64,000 nt of DNA from Nocardia sp. NBC_01327. Its GTDB lineage: Bacteria; Actinomycetota; Actinomycetes; Mycobacteriales; Mycobacteriaceae. The stretch is taken from NCBI RefSeq assembly GCF_035958815.1, contig NZ_CP108384.1:228806-292805 (forward strand). The letters run 5' to 3'. Shown here in pieces: positions 53,129 to 63,369 of this stretch (the stretch's first letter is position 1; every line of letters begins with the position of its first letter). A program made the translations under genes and the position numbers. The notes beneath the pieces are model-generated. The model made no database searches. It saw only the letters and a list, made by a program, of their open reading frames with translations, and was not told where the DNA came from.

Positions 53129-53946
53129 CTACCGATGCAGCTTTTTTCATCGAGACCCGGGAACCGGGCTTCGGGCAGCTCATGCTCTCGGAGTGGACAA
53201 AGATTCGCTCGGTCCGCTCCACGATCTGGTCACTGATCCTGCTGGTCGTGCTCGGCGTGGCCAGCACCGCCCTGTTCATCGGAATGGGTGTGGCCGGGTG
53301 GAATAGCGCCGATGCCTCCCAGCAGGCCGCCATGCGCCTGGATCCGACCGGCACCATCCTCGGCAGCGGAATGCTGTTGAGCCAGCTCACGATCTGCGTG
53401 CTGGGCGTCATGGTCATCTCTTCCGAATACTCCACCGGCATGATCCGGGCCAGTCTGCTGGCGGTGCCCAAGCGGGTGCCGATGCTGGCGGCCAAGGGTG
53501 CGGTGTTCGGACTGTTGATCCTGGTGATGGGCGAGTTGGTCTCGTTCGTGTCCTTCATGATCGGCGCGCCGATCATGAGCAGTAAGGTCCACGTCTCGCT
53601 CGGCGACCCCGGAGTGTTGCGCGCCGTGATCGGCTGCGGCCTCTACCTGGCCATGCTCAGCCTTTTCGCCCTCGCCATCGGTGCGATCATCCGGCACACC
53701 GCCGCCGGTATCACCGGTGTCATCGCCTTCGTCCTGGTCATCGCGCCGATAGCCAAAATGCTCCCCGGCACGGTGGGCAAGCACATCCACGCCTACCTCC
53801 CTTCGGAAGCCGGACACCTGATCACCCAGCAGCACGCCGCCGCAGGGGATCTGCTCGGACCGTGGCAGGGCTTCGCCGTCCTCACCCTCTGGACCGCAGC
53901 ACTTCTCGCAATCGCCGCGGTACGACTGCAGCGTCAGGACGCCTGA
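53125..53946 (+). CDS. ABC-2 type permease
   Basis: 273 aa with six predicted helices. Clear ones are STIWSLILLVVLGVASTALF, SQLTICVLGVMVISSEYSTG with the ABC-2 hallmark SSEYSTGMIRASL, GAVFGLLILVMGELVSFVSF and AAGITGVIAFVLVIAPIAKM. It is the membrane partner of the preceding ATPase and co-translated with it. Confidence 0.93.
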   Translation: MTTDAAFFIETREPGFGQLMLSEWTKIRSVRSTIWSLILLVVLGVASTALFIGMGVAGWNSADASQQAAMRLDPTGTILGSGMLLSQLTICVLGVMVISSEYSTGMIRASLLAVPKRVPMLAAKGAVFGLLILVMGELVSFVSFMIGAPIMSSKVHVSLGDPGVLRAVIGCGLYLAMLSLFALAIGAIIRHTAAGITGVIAFVLVIAPIAKMLPGTVGKHIHAYLPSEAGHLITQQHAAAGDLLGPWQGFAVLTLWTAALLAIAAVRLQRQDA

Positions 53947-53988
53947 CCATCGAAAACCGGTGCCGCCGAACGATGCGAACACCCACCG

Positions 53989-54030
53989 ATCGAGCGGGGA
54001 GACCTTCTACTGAAGGTCTCCCCGCTCGAT
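53989..54030 (+). terminator. 19-bp perfect hairpin terminator
   Basis: ATCGAGCGGGGAGACCTTC and its reverse complement enclose TACT, followed by TTCG. It ends the VOC-ABC-ABC operon 42 bases after the permease. Confidence 0.85.
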
Positions 54031-54202
54031 TTCGATAGCGATATGGCGGACACTCTTCGCCGACTCCTGACCACCGGTACCAACCCGTGTGCGTTGAGTT
54101 GCTGGGCGTCGGCAGGCCGGATAACCGGCTGAACCACATGCCCCAGGACCAGAAGACCCAGCGAGATCGGTTGTCCCCCTGATGCTCTCGTGTATCCGGC
54201 GG

Positions 54203-54574
54203 CTATCGTTCGAGAGCGATCACGGTGTCGGGCGCGATTAGGCTCACCAGTGCGCCAACGACCTGTCGCAGCGTCGATTCACTGACCACACCGATGCGAT
54301 CTTGCAGCCAGGGCCGGTACAGCGGCGTAATCCGGTAGATGACCGCCGACAAACCAGGCAGTGGATCATTGTCGGAGAACGGGACGGCCAGGCCCGGCAT
54401 TCTCGGGGCGAGCTCCACCGGGACCGCGAGCACGGTCGGCAGGATCGCGTTTGCCGCGCTGCGGGAGACGATCAGCACGCGGTCACTGCCGAGGGATGAC
54501 GGTTTCTCACGTCCGGCGATGGTGGGCAAGTAATGCCATACCTCCCCGTGCGCAGGTATGGCGGCGGCTACCAC
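54203..54574 (-). CDS. MazF/PemK-like toxin
   Basis: 123 aa. The PemK/MazF-like barrel shows HGEVWHYLPTIAGREKPSSL, RVLIVSRSAANAILPTVLAV, PVELAPRMPGLAVPF and SAVIYRITPLYRPWLQDRIG, ending in a helix LRQVVGALVSLI. MazF enzymes cut RNA. The GTG at 54574 overlaps the antitoxin stop by seven bases. Together they form a toxin-antitoxin operon, probably stabilising the replicon. Confidence 0.78.
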   Translation of the reverse strand: MVAAAIPAHGEVWHYLPTIAGREKPSSLGSDRVLIVSRSAANAILPTVLAVPVELAPRMPGLAVPFSDNDPLPGLSAVIYRITPLYRPWLQDRIGVVSESTLRQVVGALVSLIAPDTVIALER

Positions 54575-54822
54575 TGGGCGCCGTCGGCGCGGATCGCCTC
54601 GGCTATGGCCGCACGTTCAGCTTCGACCTCGGCGAAATGCTCGGCGCCGTCGCGGCCCTGGGCGCGTTCGTAGACGGCGGCAATATGCGCCGAGGCAGTC
54701 AGCAGCTTGTCCCGCAACGCCTCTTCAGCGAACGCCGAGAAGGTGATACCGAGTGCTGCGGCAACCTCCCTGGATTGCTCGAGCACTGTGCCATCCAAGC
54801 TAAGCGACGTATTAGCTTTCAT
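54568..54822 (-). CDS. Antitoxin of the MazF-like pair
   Basis: 84 aa. The N-terminus MKANTSLSLDGTVLEQSREV is a short RHH-like strand and helix, followed by AAALGITFSAFAEEALRDKL and a long acidic helix (EHFAEVEAERAAIAEAIRAD) that would wrap the toxin. AGGA lies nine bases before the ATG in an A/T-rich promoter region. A paralogue without a toxin is at 44466. Confidence 0.75.
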   Translation of the reverse strand: MKANTSLSLDGTVLEQSREVAAALGITFSAFAEEALRDKLLTASAHIAAVYERAQGRDGAEHFAEVEAERAAIAEAIRADGAQW

Positions 54823-54832
54823 AATATGAATC

Positions 54833-55498
54833 CTAGCAAGATTGCGGATAGTGCTGAAGGATCAGGGAGTCCGTGAGATCGCCGTAGCGTACGGACTGAT
54901 CGGGCGGCGCCCAGTCTCTGTTTCGTTCCAGCCAGGCATCGTGAACTCGGCTGCCAGCTTCCTCAATGAAGTCGGATCGACTGGGATCGCGGCCGCTCAG
55001 GTACTCGTTGAGGACGGCCGGCAGTGCCACCTTGGCCGACTCCTGGTTCTCTTGCTGATAGTCGATGGGCAGATCGCGATAGGAGGTGTTGGCGATGTCC
55101 ACCTCGGTGCCGTGCGCGGCGATCCATTCCTGGTCGTTCCGGACCTGCTCGAGCCGTGGTACGTATCCCCCACCCTCGAGCAGCCGAGGTTTACGCCATA
55201 TTTCGTGTATGCGCGATGCCTGTTCTTCGGTCAGTTCGCTCGAGCGCGAGTTCAGCTCGTACAACGCAGGCCAAGGAAGGGTTGGGAGTTCAGCAACGTG
55301 GCCAACGCCAGACCGACTTCCGAAGTCCGCGGGCAGGCCCGTGACCGCTTTGTCGTCGACCGAGGGGTACGCCTCACTGGCGCCCCCGGCCGCGTTGGCG
55401 ACCTTCCGGTAAAAGGATCCGGGTATCTCAGTGACACCGCATGCCAGTCCCTTCATCTTCTCCAGAAGCGTTTTCGCCCAAGGCCATTCCACGATCAA
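54833..55498 (-). CDS. Hypothetical protein with RyR-like repeats
   Basis: 221 aa. Two similar segments occur: SRIHEIWRKPRLL...TSYRDLPIDYQQENQESAK and SRVHDAWLERNRDWAPPDQS then VRYGDLTDSLILQ. The H-x-x-W ... Y-x-D/E-L layout resembles RyR-domain repeats that bind nucleotides in some bacterial proteins; the match is weak. The start is uncertain (55498, or ATG further in at MKGLACG). It is upstream of the toxin-antitoxin pair on the same strand. Confidence 0.55.
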   Translation of the reverse strand: MIVEWPWAKTLLEKMKGLACGVTEIPGSFYRKVANAAGGASEAYPSVDDKAVTGLPADFGSRSGVGHVAELPTLPWPALYELNSRSSELTEEQASRIHEIWRKPRLLEGGGYVPRLEQVRNDQEWIAAHGTEVDIANTSYRDLPIDYQQENQESAKVALPAVLNEYLSGRDPSRSDFIEEAGSRVHDAWLERNRDWAPPDQSVRYGDLTDSLILQHYPQSC

Positions 55499-58400
55499 CC
55501 CTTCTCGCGATCTGCCTGCGCACGGTCTGTTGCACTAGTCAACGGCGTCGGCCTCGAGTCAGCTACGAGTCGTTTCCCAGGGATGGGGACGATGTCGGCT
55601 GCGACATCATCGCCGACACGATGAACTGGTACGGCCTGCATATCTCCAATATTTCGATCGACCTGCGCCACCTATGGACTCGGTGCGCATCTCCTTGACG
55701 GTCCCGTGCAGGAATGGTGATTGATGTAGGACTAGACGTGTCGCTATAGGTGACTGCACGGAGACTCTTCGAACCAAAATACATGCACCAATGCGCATAG
55801 TGCCATTATCACATTGAATATCTCCGTCCGGTAGCGACTGCAGGTTAATCACCGCAGGTCAGAGTGCATTAGCTGCCAAATCCTTCGTAGGGACATTTTC
55901 TTGCCTAGAACGATGCCGGGCCTCGAAACAGGGTCTCGTGCGCTACACGGGCGAAATGAGGGCCACTTTCAGGCTTTGGGGCATCGGGAGGATGCAAATA
56001 CATGAGAAAACGTCCTTCGTGCGGCTGAAATCAGCATCCGGACAGCAAACTGCGTGATACGGCCCGGCGCGCGCTGATGGCGTCTCGCCGAGACCGTGAA
56101 GGCAGAACTGTCAGGATCTGCGATACGAAGACCGGCCGAGCCAGTCCGCACCGGCAGACCACCGGTTCGGCAACCCCCCCATCCCCTACTCGGGCCGCCA
56201 TCCAGCTGGGCCCGCCGAATAGACGCAGCCCTTCCTGCTCGCCCAGACCTTGGTCGTCCGTGAATGCGCGGCGCGGCCGGCTGTCATCGCGTGCGCCCGA
56301 GATCGCTTACCGATAGATTCAGCGAAACCATTCCCACGTCACCGTCACCCGTCAACGACGTGGACGGGACGGACAGCCTGAGGCCGAAGTGGAATTCGAT
56401 CCTTTTACGGCACAACAGGAACCAATCGGCGCCGGTGGAGTGGAGGGCACCAACAGTGCCCACCTGCTTGTGTGACGAAGCGGTCGTGCCGGATGTTTCG
56501 CCCCCAGGCTTGGCAGGTCCGGCGCAATGACCCGTACGACGATGCTTACCCGCAGAGCACATTCGGACCGGGGACACCTGGACGAACGAAACCATTCTCG
56601 TGCGATGGACGAAGGACCCGCGGATCGATCTGGGTGCCCGCGGGCATCGATACTGCGTTGCCTGAGCCCTGGTTTACCCAACGTGCTGCGCAAGACCACC
56701 CCTCCCCCACTCTCGTCGGCCGCACCGATTCGGCCCGGCGGGCAAACCGCAATCGGTAAGCAATCACAGCAGCTGTCGGGAGAATTGCCCCGCAGTGGGA
56801 AGCGCAGTTTCAAGGGCGAATCGGCTTGCGCGGATGCCCTACTCGTCACAGGATCTGCAAGCAGAGCCTCGTCTGGCCGTTTGTCGAGTTCGACTTCGAC
56901 ACTGCCGAGGAGAGGTTCCCGACTTGGGGGCGATGCACGATCGTCGATCGATCACGTTGGTCTCGGGACCACCCGAGAAGGGGGAGCGGGCGATCTGCGC
57001 ATACTTGCCGAGCCTACGGGTGGATCACTATCGCACCCTCCGAACCTCCCTCGTAGTTGGAGACAGAACTGGGATCGCCCAGGAATTTCTATCGGAGGCT
57101 CATCACTCTCGAGATGCCCACCAACCACCGCAGAAGCGCCTATCCGGCTAATATCAGCTGACGCGGTAGATTGCTCATACGGTCAGCGGATTCGAGAGAG
57201 GAGGGCCCTGGTGAGCTGGAGATTGCACTCCACACGTATGTGGATCACAGGCGCCGTCAGCTTCGACATCCAACGCCCCCACTCGCCGCGAATGCCCGCT
57301 CTGCAGGCCAGAGATCACCTTGGTTCCGATCGCAATATTATGATATTTATCCACTCTGACCAGGTGGAACATCTCATGACATCCCATGGTGGCGTAACGA
57401 GTGCGCTGACACCCGCCGTAGTTAACGTCGTACGTACGACAGTGGCTACGACGAACCCTACGACGGTGCATACGACGTTAAGTGCGACGCTGCAAACTGC
57501 CTGCCAACTTGCCCACTCTCGGATCGAATATTTGATCTGCAGATACGTCCTTGAGTCCGCTGCCATTCCGGCAGCGGATGCGCCCGACGCAAGGACGCCT
57601 TCACATGCATCTCATTGGTCCCCGGAAGATGTCCCGATTATTGCCTATAATTTTACCCATGCTGATGCATCTTGTTCTCCATTGAATGAGTCCCTCGCAA
57701 AGATCGCTCTCGATGTAGATACATCGGTTACCGGAATGGACGAGCTATTGGCAATTTCATACGCCTTCAGGATGACGAATTTCAGGGGTGATGTTAAAGC
57801 GCTTATCGCTCCCATTTGTCAGACCTTCATGAGGACATTCGCTCCGATCCGATGTTGTGCCAGTATCAGCGTAGTTCCGCTCGTCTCTCGCTTACCCATA
57901 ACCACGCTCAAATATCTGGCGCTCTGGTCTGTCACGCAGATGACAAATTCGTTTCCCCGAGTGGCACCCCTCGGTAATGGCATGGTTAGCGGCGAATCGA
58001 TGGCCGGAGCAAAACCATTCAGATCGCCCCTTTTACCAATCTCCCATTCGGCATTGTGCAGTACCACTTGCTGTGCGCACGCTGGTGCCATTGGTATGGC
58101 ATCGTCTATCACCATCGACTCTCCACCTGCGAGTACTCCCGCGACCTCCCTGCCACAGATCCACCCGAGGATGGTCGAAGCGGCAAGCAAGCATGTCGAT
58201 GAGACCGCCTCATACAGAGCGAATTTGCTGCCACACATACCGACCCGATCGGCGGGCAGAGTCGGCGTACTACTCATGGGTCAAGACATGGCTAGTTCAA
58301 AGGAGAAATCAACGAACTGTTCTTCGCTCTGTCGGTCGGGTGTGACGACCGCTCTTGGTCAGACCGAATACCCGGGCGGACCGGCTGGCAGTGACACTGC

Positions 58401-58713
58401 CCCTGACTCGTTCGTGAGATCGGCGAGATATCCTGCCCGCGTGGCGAACAGCTGCTTGGCACGCCGAGCGCTCCGAGTGCCGATCTGCGGCAAGGGCTCT
58501 CACTACGGCTTTTCTCGGAGTGCGACCATGACACGCGAAACGAAGTCGGCATCGACCTTGCGGAGTGCATTTTCGCAGGCGAGCCCGAAGATCGCCTGAG
58601 CCATCTAGGTATTGGCGTGCGGCCGGGTAGCCGCCGCGATCACTGAACTGCCCGCGACACACCCCCCGTGGGTTGTTGTTGTGTCGACCCGCCCTCCGGT
58701 ACTGTCCACGATC
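55499..58713. other. 3.2-kb decayed region without a defensible gene
   Basis: Short protein-like pieces appear in changing frames: GRDGQPEAEVEFDPFTAQQE near 56370-56460, KQSLVWPFVEFDFDTAEERF near 56862-56930, and a Tyr-Asp repeat piece near 57430-57560. A 690-codon plus frame (56527-58599) and a 152-codon minus frame (57819-58277) are open, but neither has natural composition throughout. G/C is visibly lower at 57300-58300. I read this as old remnants next to the replication module. Confidence 0.5.
57428..57473 (+). repeat. Tandem TACGAC-based repeat
   Basis: TACGAC recurs about every 9-12 bases (GTACGTACGACAGTGGCTAC, then GACGAACCCTACGACGGTGC). In one frame it encodes YDSGYDEPYDGAYD, then a Cys-containing tail to a stop near 57556. 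Confidence 0.55.
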
Positions 58714-59637
58714 GTGACCAGTTCGCGTTTGCTGACAGATCTCCGAGCCGTGAGACGAACGATTCTCGTGGCCAACCAAAAAGGGGGAGTGGGCAAGTCG
58801 TCGATCGTGGCTGCCATCGCCGTCGCGGTCGCGAAGCGAGGTAAGCGAGTGCTCGTCGTCGATGCCGACCAGCAGGGCAACTGCACCATTCGGGACCTTG
58901 GCGTCAAGAGCACCGACGAAGGCCGGTCGCTGGCGATGACTCTCCAGTACGGTTCCGCTCTCGAACCCGTGCGCGATGTGCGTCAGGATCTTGATGTCAT
59001 CTGCGGCGGAAAGATGTTGGCGATGGCCGGAACTGTCGTTTCCGGCGCCGAACAACACGGCATCGATCCCCGGCAGAACCTGCTGATCGCCCTGGAGAAC
59101 CTCGTCGACACCGTGGGCTATGACCTGGTGCTCATCGACTCGGGCCCAGGCGACCGCGCCCTGCTCGATCTGCTTCTGCAGGTTGTCAGCTGGTTGATCG
59201 TCCCCACCAAGGAGGACGACGGCAGTATCGATGGCGCTGAACTGCTGGCGCGACGTTACCTGAGGGCCCGGAAGGACGGCGCTCTCGTAGAACTCATGGG
59301 AATGGTTCTGTTCGACTGCAATCCGCGCGCTGTCCGCCGCAACGAGGAGACGCTCGGCAAGATCATGGATCTGCTGGACGGCACCGGCATCGAACCGTTC
59401 CGAAGCTTCATTCGCCAGGACAAGGCCACGTCGATCGATACCCGAGCCTTCCATCTCACGCCGGAAGAACTCATCGACTTCTCCCCGCCGCGCAACGGGG
59501 AAGGGTCGGCCACAGAGGATTCGCCGACGAAGAAGTGGTCCCGGGATCCTGGCGCTCTGGCCACCGATTACCAGAAACTGACTAAAGAGGTGCTCGTCCG
59601 CCTTTCCGCCGGCGAGCGTGCGAAGGAGGGTGTCTAA
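58714..59637 (+). CDS. parA: ParA-type partition ATPase
   Basis: 307 aa from GTG 58714 (GTG 58681 is an alternative). The deviant Walker A is VANQKGGVGKSSIVAAIAVA, with Walker A' VLVVDADQQGNCTIRDLGV and Walker B LVLIDSGPGDRALLDLLLQV. ParA ATPases move and anchor low-copy plasmids through a DNA-bound partner. The gene ends directly before the ATG of the RHH partner (stop and start adjoin), forming a par operon beside the origin. Confidence 0.93.
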   Translation: MTSSRLLTDLRAVRRTILVANQKGGVGKSSIVAAIAVAVAKRGKRVLVVDADQQGNCTIRDLGVKSTDEGRSLAMTLQYGSALEPVRDVRQDLDVICGGKMLAMAGTVVSGAEQHGIDPRQNLLIALENLVDTVGYDLVLIDSGPGDRALLDLLLQVVSWLIVPTKEDDGSIDGAELLARRYLRARKDGALVELMGMVLFDCNPRAVRRNEETLGKIMDLLDGTGIEPFRSFIRQDKATSIDTRAFHLTPEELIDFSPPRNGEGSATEDSPTKKWSRDPGALATDYQKLTKEVLVRLSAGERAKEGV

Positions 59638-60345
59638 ATGGCGCGTAAAGGTGCGTTCAACGACGACGATCTGAACGATATCGACGATCTGCTGCCGCCT
59701 TCACCACCGGCGGTGGCCATTCAGGTTGCGCCACCGGCTGTTTCGGCACCGGTGAGTGAGACCGCCGCTGACACCGGTGAAATCGCGGATTCGGTTGCCG
59801 CGCAGGCGAAGCCGACGAAGAAGGCCGCTGCCAAGGCCGCTGTCGCGGCTACAGAGCCCGCCACCCGGCGGGCCCGCCCGGCTGCCGCTCGGACCCGGGC
59901 CATTCAGTCGGTCCCGGAAGCGCATGTCGCGAGCGTGGTCGCGGAGGCGCTGCGCCAGCTCACCCACGCCGAGCGCACACAGCGCGGCGAAGGCCGCAGC
60001 TACGGTGAAGTAGTACTCGACGCGATCGAGCAGCACGAGCAGGAATTGGTGTCACACTTCTCCGCGACGGCCAATGCGAAACCCGCAGGGCGACTGTTCA
60101 AACGGGTCGATACCACACGTCCGCGACGACGTCGCCACGCCGAGCCGCCGGTCAAGATTCCGCTGAGCGGAATTATCGCCTCCGACATGGAGGCGATCGA
60201 CGAACTCGTGATCACCTGGCAGACCGGCAGTCGCAGTGCGCTTGTCGACCAAGCACTGAAGCTCTACCTGGCCGAAGACATCGCTCGCCTCGCCGGTGAG
60301 AGCGACGACGAGGAAGCACTCGAAAGCGACTCTGCCACAGTTTGA
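59638..60345 (+). CDS. Small ParB-like (RHH) partition protein
   Basis: 235 aa. An acidic N-terminus (FNDDDLNDIDDLLPPSPPAV) and an Ala/Lys/Pro-rich linker lead to a basic central part (RVDTTRPRRRRHAEPPVKIP) and a C-terminal RHH-like domain (IPLSGIIASDMEAIDELVIT, GSRSALVDQALKLYLAEDI). It is not a canonical ParB/Noc CTPase. Such RHH proteins bind parS and stimulate ParA through the N-terminus. It immediately follows parA. Confidence 0.8.
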   Translation: MARKGAFNDDDLNDIDDLLPPSPPAVAIQVAPPAVSAPVSETAADTGEIADSVAAQAKPTKKAAAKAAVAATEPATRRARPAAARTRAIQSVPEAHVASVVAEALRQLTHAERTQRGEGRSYGEVVLDAIEQHEQELVSHFSATANAKPAGRLFKRVDTTRPRRRRHAEPPVKIPLSGIIASDMEAIDELVITWQTGSRSALVDQALKLYLAEDIARLAGESDDEEALESDSATV

Positions 60346-60548
60346 TGGGCTCGATACCGGCGCCGGCGCGGTGCCGCGGAAGTATCCGGCACCGCGCTCT
60401 GTGTGGGCCCACTTTCTGAATGCCTCCGCAGTCTCCTTCGACTGCCCTGTGAGGCCGAGCAGCCCATACCTGCCTGCGCGACATCGGCGCTCCGTGCTCG
60501 CGAACAGTCGACTGATCAGCAGCTCACGTCCGTGATTGGGGAAATCAT

Positions 60549-62288
60549 GGTCGGCTGCAAATGCGCGGTCGGCCTGTACCGGACCAGCCCGGATGAGATG
60601 CGGCGCATACCGCTCGCAGTTGAAGCCCGGTCCGCTGACCTCAGCGGTCTCGCACTTCCAGTCGGCCAACGACACGGGAACTTCGCCCAACAACCTCGGA
60701 TGGGTCGGCTACAAATGCGCACGGTGACTTCGCCCGGCCATTGTCGGCAGCCAGTCGTTCGGCAACTTTCACCCATTTCAGCAGTTCAGGGCATAGATGG
60801 TCCGGGATCCGTCGCACCGAAAGGGTCGGCAACAAATGCGTGCCGAACATCTAGGACAACAGCGCGGATCAACGATGCGGCCGATATCGAATCCCTCACG
60901 CGCAGGGCCCTGCGGTCGGCTTGGTATGCGCATCCACGCCTGGGCGAGTCAGACCAGATCACTCCGCCAACCAGCGGGTTTAGTGCGAGCAGCGGCCCTC
61001 GAACGAATTCCGCCGATCAGCCCCATCAACAGATCGATCCCGATCGCGGACCCGTATCGCCGACGTGCCCGTTCGCCGGATCGAGCGAGATGTCAGCCGG
61101 GACCGCGCCCGAAATCGGCGACGGACAGTGCGCATACGAAGCCGACCCGACCTGGTCACAGGCAGTTTTCGGTGCCCGATGAGCCACATCGGGCACCGAA
61201 AACATCGGTGCCGATCCTCAATGCGACATCGAGAGTTCCGAGAATGGGTTTGCTTCCGGCACTGCGAGATACGCGCATACGAAGCCGACCGAAGCCGCCG
61301 CGGCCGGGCACCGCGATGGAAACCGGCGCGGCGATTTGACGAGCCGGCAGGCCGCCGCCGATCGAGGACAGGGACCGCCACCCGTCCGATAACACCCGAC
61401 ACGCACGAGTCCTGGCGAACGCACCGCGGCGTGAGTTGCGCATTAGAAGCCGACCGGGCCAATTCCGGTATATCCTATTTGTCTAGTGCGCATTACTAGC
61501 CGACTCTGTGGATGAATGTGTTCATAACCCTGTGGATAGTGATCCTTGTCCACACATTTGCCGCCGACCTATTTACTCGGCTTTTGCGGCTGTCCACACA
61601 TTTGTAGCCGACTCTCCACACATTTCTGCACGACCGAGGTCGGCTATAATCGCAGGTCAAGCGCTATAAATTTCACCCTACAAGTAGTTGTTTTTCAGGT
61701 AGATAAAATATCTAGTAGTAGTAGGCGCCTCGAATCTGTGGACATCCACACGCGCCTCGGTCCGTTCGCAGCCCGCCGTTGAGGAGCCCGCAGGACCTCC
61801 CGCGCGGCACAAGCCCTGGCACAGTCCCGCGATACCGGCCGACCCTGACACGCCCATCGCGTCCACACCTGCGGCCCGCACCCTCGCGGCTGTCTCCGCT
61901 GCGCTGCGGTCAGTCGATGCCCTCCCGAGCGCCGGTGGCAGCTTCGGGTCGCACAGCACCACGCGAACCCTTGCGCCCCCTTCGTCGATGCGCATTTCTT
62001 GCCGACCCAACCTGCCTGATCAGGCATTACTCACCAATTCGAGTCGACCCGGGATCGGGGCTCAACAATGGCGGAGACCCCGCGCGATCCAGTCCCTGCA
62101 ATCCATGCGGTCGGCTTTTAATGCGCACCGACGAAACCGAGCCAGCACAACGGACGACTTCGTCTGCGCATTAGTAGCCGACCTCTCCTCAAACCCGGCC
62201 CGCGCAGCCACCTGCTATTTTCTCGATACAGACAACAGCTGTTTACGCAAATCCGCCGCATAGACCCCGGTCGGCTACTAATGCGCAC
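60549..62288. repeat. Replication-origin iteron array, about 16 copies in both orientations
   Basis: Consensus GGTCGGCTNCTAATGCGCAC. Plus-oriented copies start near 60549, 60703, 60824, 60914, 61638, 62109 and 62269. Inverted copies (GTGCGCATNNNAAGCCGACC type) start near 61128, 61271, 61436, 61486, 61551, 61595, 61616, 61988 and 62165. Several are degenerate. They should be binding sites of the RepA protein encoded next. No gene is present in 60346-62338. Confidence 0.88.
61508..61745. promoter_or_regulatory. Probable origin core: DnaA boxes and A/T-rich DNA
   Basis: TTGTCCACA, the actinobacterial DnaA box, is at 61546-61554. Related copies are TGTGGATGA (61507), TGTGGATAG (61531), CTGTCCACA (61590) and TGTGGACAT (61737). 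An A/T-rich stretch follows (61640-61725), with AGATA-AAA-TATCT near 61700 and ACAAGTAGTTGT near 61681. It is surrounded by iterons. Confidence 0.75.
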
Positions 62289-62338
62289 GGGCAAGACTCG
62301 CCGTCCAAGCCCTGCAGCATTCCCGTTACCGATGTGCA

Positions 62339-63322
62339 ATGCTGACCGACATGGTCCGGCCGAAACGAAATGAGGCGGAGCTCGCCGCCGTTGCAGCCGA
62401 GCTACAGGCTCAACGTGAACGCGACGACCAAGACGTCGGCTTCATGGGGCGCCTGTTCACTCAGTTCAGCCTGCCGTACAAGGATCCCGGCGATGACGTG
62501 TCCGTCTGGGGTCGCGAAAGTGGCCTGGTAAAGATCACCGTCCAGCCCGGTATGACCATCGACGAAGGCAAGCCCCGGTCCGTCGGTTTCCCCTACGGCG
62601 GCGTACCCCGTTTGATTCTTGCCCACGTCTCGACCGAAGCGGTCCTCACTGGCGAACCACGAATCAAGTTGGGCCACTCGCAGAGTGAGTTCATGAGAAC
62701 CGTGGGTCTGGGCCGGGCAACCGGTGGGAGAACCGGGTCTATCGGCCGCTTTCAAAATCAAACCGACCGGTTGCTGCGATCGACAATCATCATCGATTTC
62801 AAGGATCCCAAGAAGGAACGTTCCCGGGCAATCAAGCTCAACGTCGCCTCCTCTTGGGATCTGTGGTGGACCTCCGGTCGAGACCGCCAGCCTTCGCTGA
62901 TGCAGAGCACCATCACGCTCTCCAACGAATTCTTCCGGGAAGTCATCGACCACCCCGTCCCGGTGGACATGAACGTCCTGAACATGCTGCAGTCCTCGCC
63001 AATGGCCATGGACATCTACATCTGGCTGACGTACCGGATGTTCAGGCTCGAAGACCCCTACCTGATTTCCTGGCCCTTGCTCATGTTGCAATTCGGATCG
63101 AACTTGGCCGACACCAAACAGGGCCGCTTCCAGTTCAAACGGGACTTCAACAAGCACCTCGAGGCGGTCCGGGTGTTCTACCCGGAGCTAAGGGTAAAAG
63201 TTGATCTCAAAGCGGGTCTGACGCTGTACCCCAGCGACCCCCACGTATTGAAGCGGCCCGCACGCCGGCTTCGCGCGCTGCCCGGACCCACCGAGCGCGA
63301 CACTTCCCTCGGTGCCGGTTGA
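62339..63322 (+). CDS. repA: RepA-type plasmid replication initiator
   Basis: 327 aa. The sequence matches plasmid RepA-like initiators: SVGFPYGGVPRLILAHVSTE, EPRIKLGHSQSEFMRTVGLG, GSIGRFQNQTDRLLRSTIII, then DIYIWLTYRMFRLEDPYLIS. The last iteron ends 50 bases upstream, so the protein may repress its own promoter and open the origin. ATG 62339 is the only good start; an in-frame ATG at 62351 is also possible. Confidence 0.9.
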   Translation: MLTDMVRPKRNEAELAAVAAELQAQRERDDQDVGFMGRLFTQFSLPYKDPGDDVSVWGRESGLVKITVQPGMTIDEGKPRSVGFPYGGVPRLILAHVSTEAVLTGEPRIKLGHSQSEFMRTVGLGRATGGRTGSIGRFQNQTDRLLRSTIIIDFKDPKKERSRAIKLNVASSWDLWWTSGRDRQPSLMQSTITLSNEFFREVIDHPVPVDMNVLNMLQSSPMAMDIYIWLTYRMFRLEDPYLISWPLLMLQFGSNLADTKQGRFQFKRDFNKHLEAVRVFYPELRVKVDLKAGLTLYPSDPHVLKRPARRLRALPGPTERDTSLGAG

Positions 63323-63369
63323 TCGTCGGCGACAAGGGCGTCACAGTGACATAAATTGGCCGAGCGGAC

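Noticed and set aside
57819..58277. 152-codon minus-strand frame as a gene
   Set aside because: It looks slightly more natural than the plus frame but has no ribosome site, family or continuation; kept only as part of the decayed region.
56527..58599. 690-codon plus-strand frame as a real gene
   Set aside because: Composition shifts from Arg/Ser/Pro-rich to Cys/Thr-rich, it has no recognisable domain, and protein-like pieces occur in other frames of the same DNA.
60403..61182. Open frames inside the iteron region
   Set aside because: They are created by the repeats and G/C-rich spacer, lack ribosome sites and change composition at each iteron.
60549..62288. CRISPR array
   Set aside because: Repeats occur in both orientations, vary in sequence and have irregular spacing of 40 to 400 bases; this is an iteron origin.
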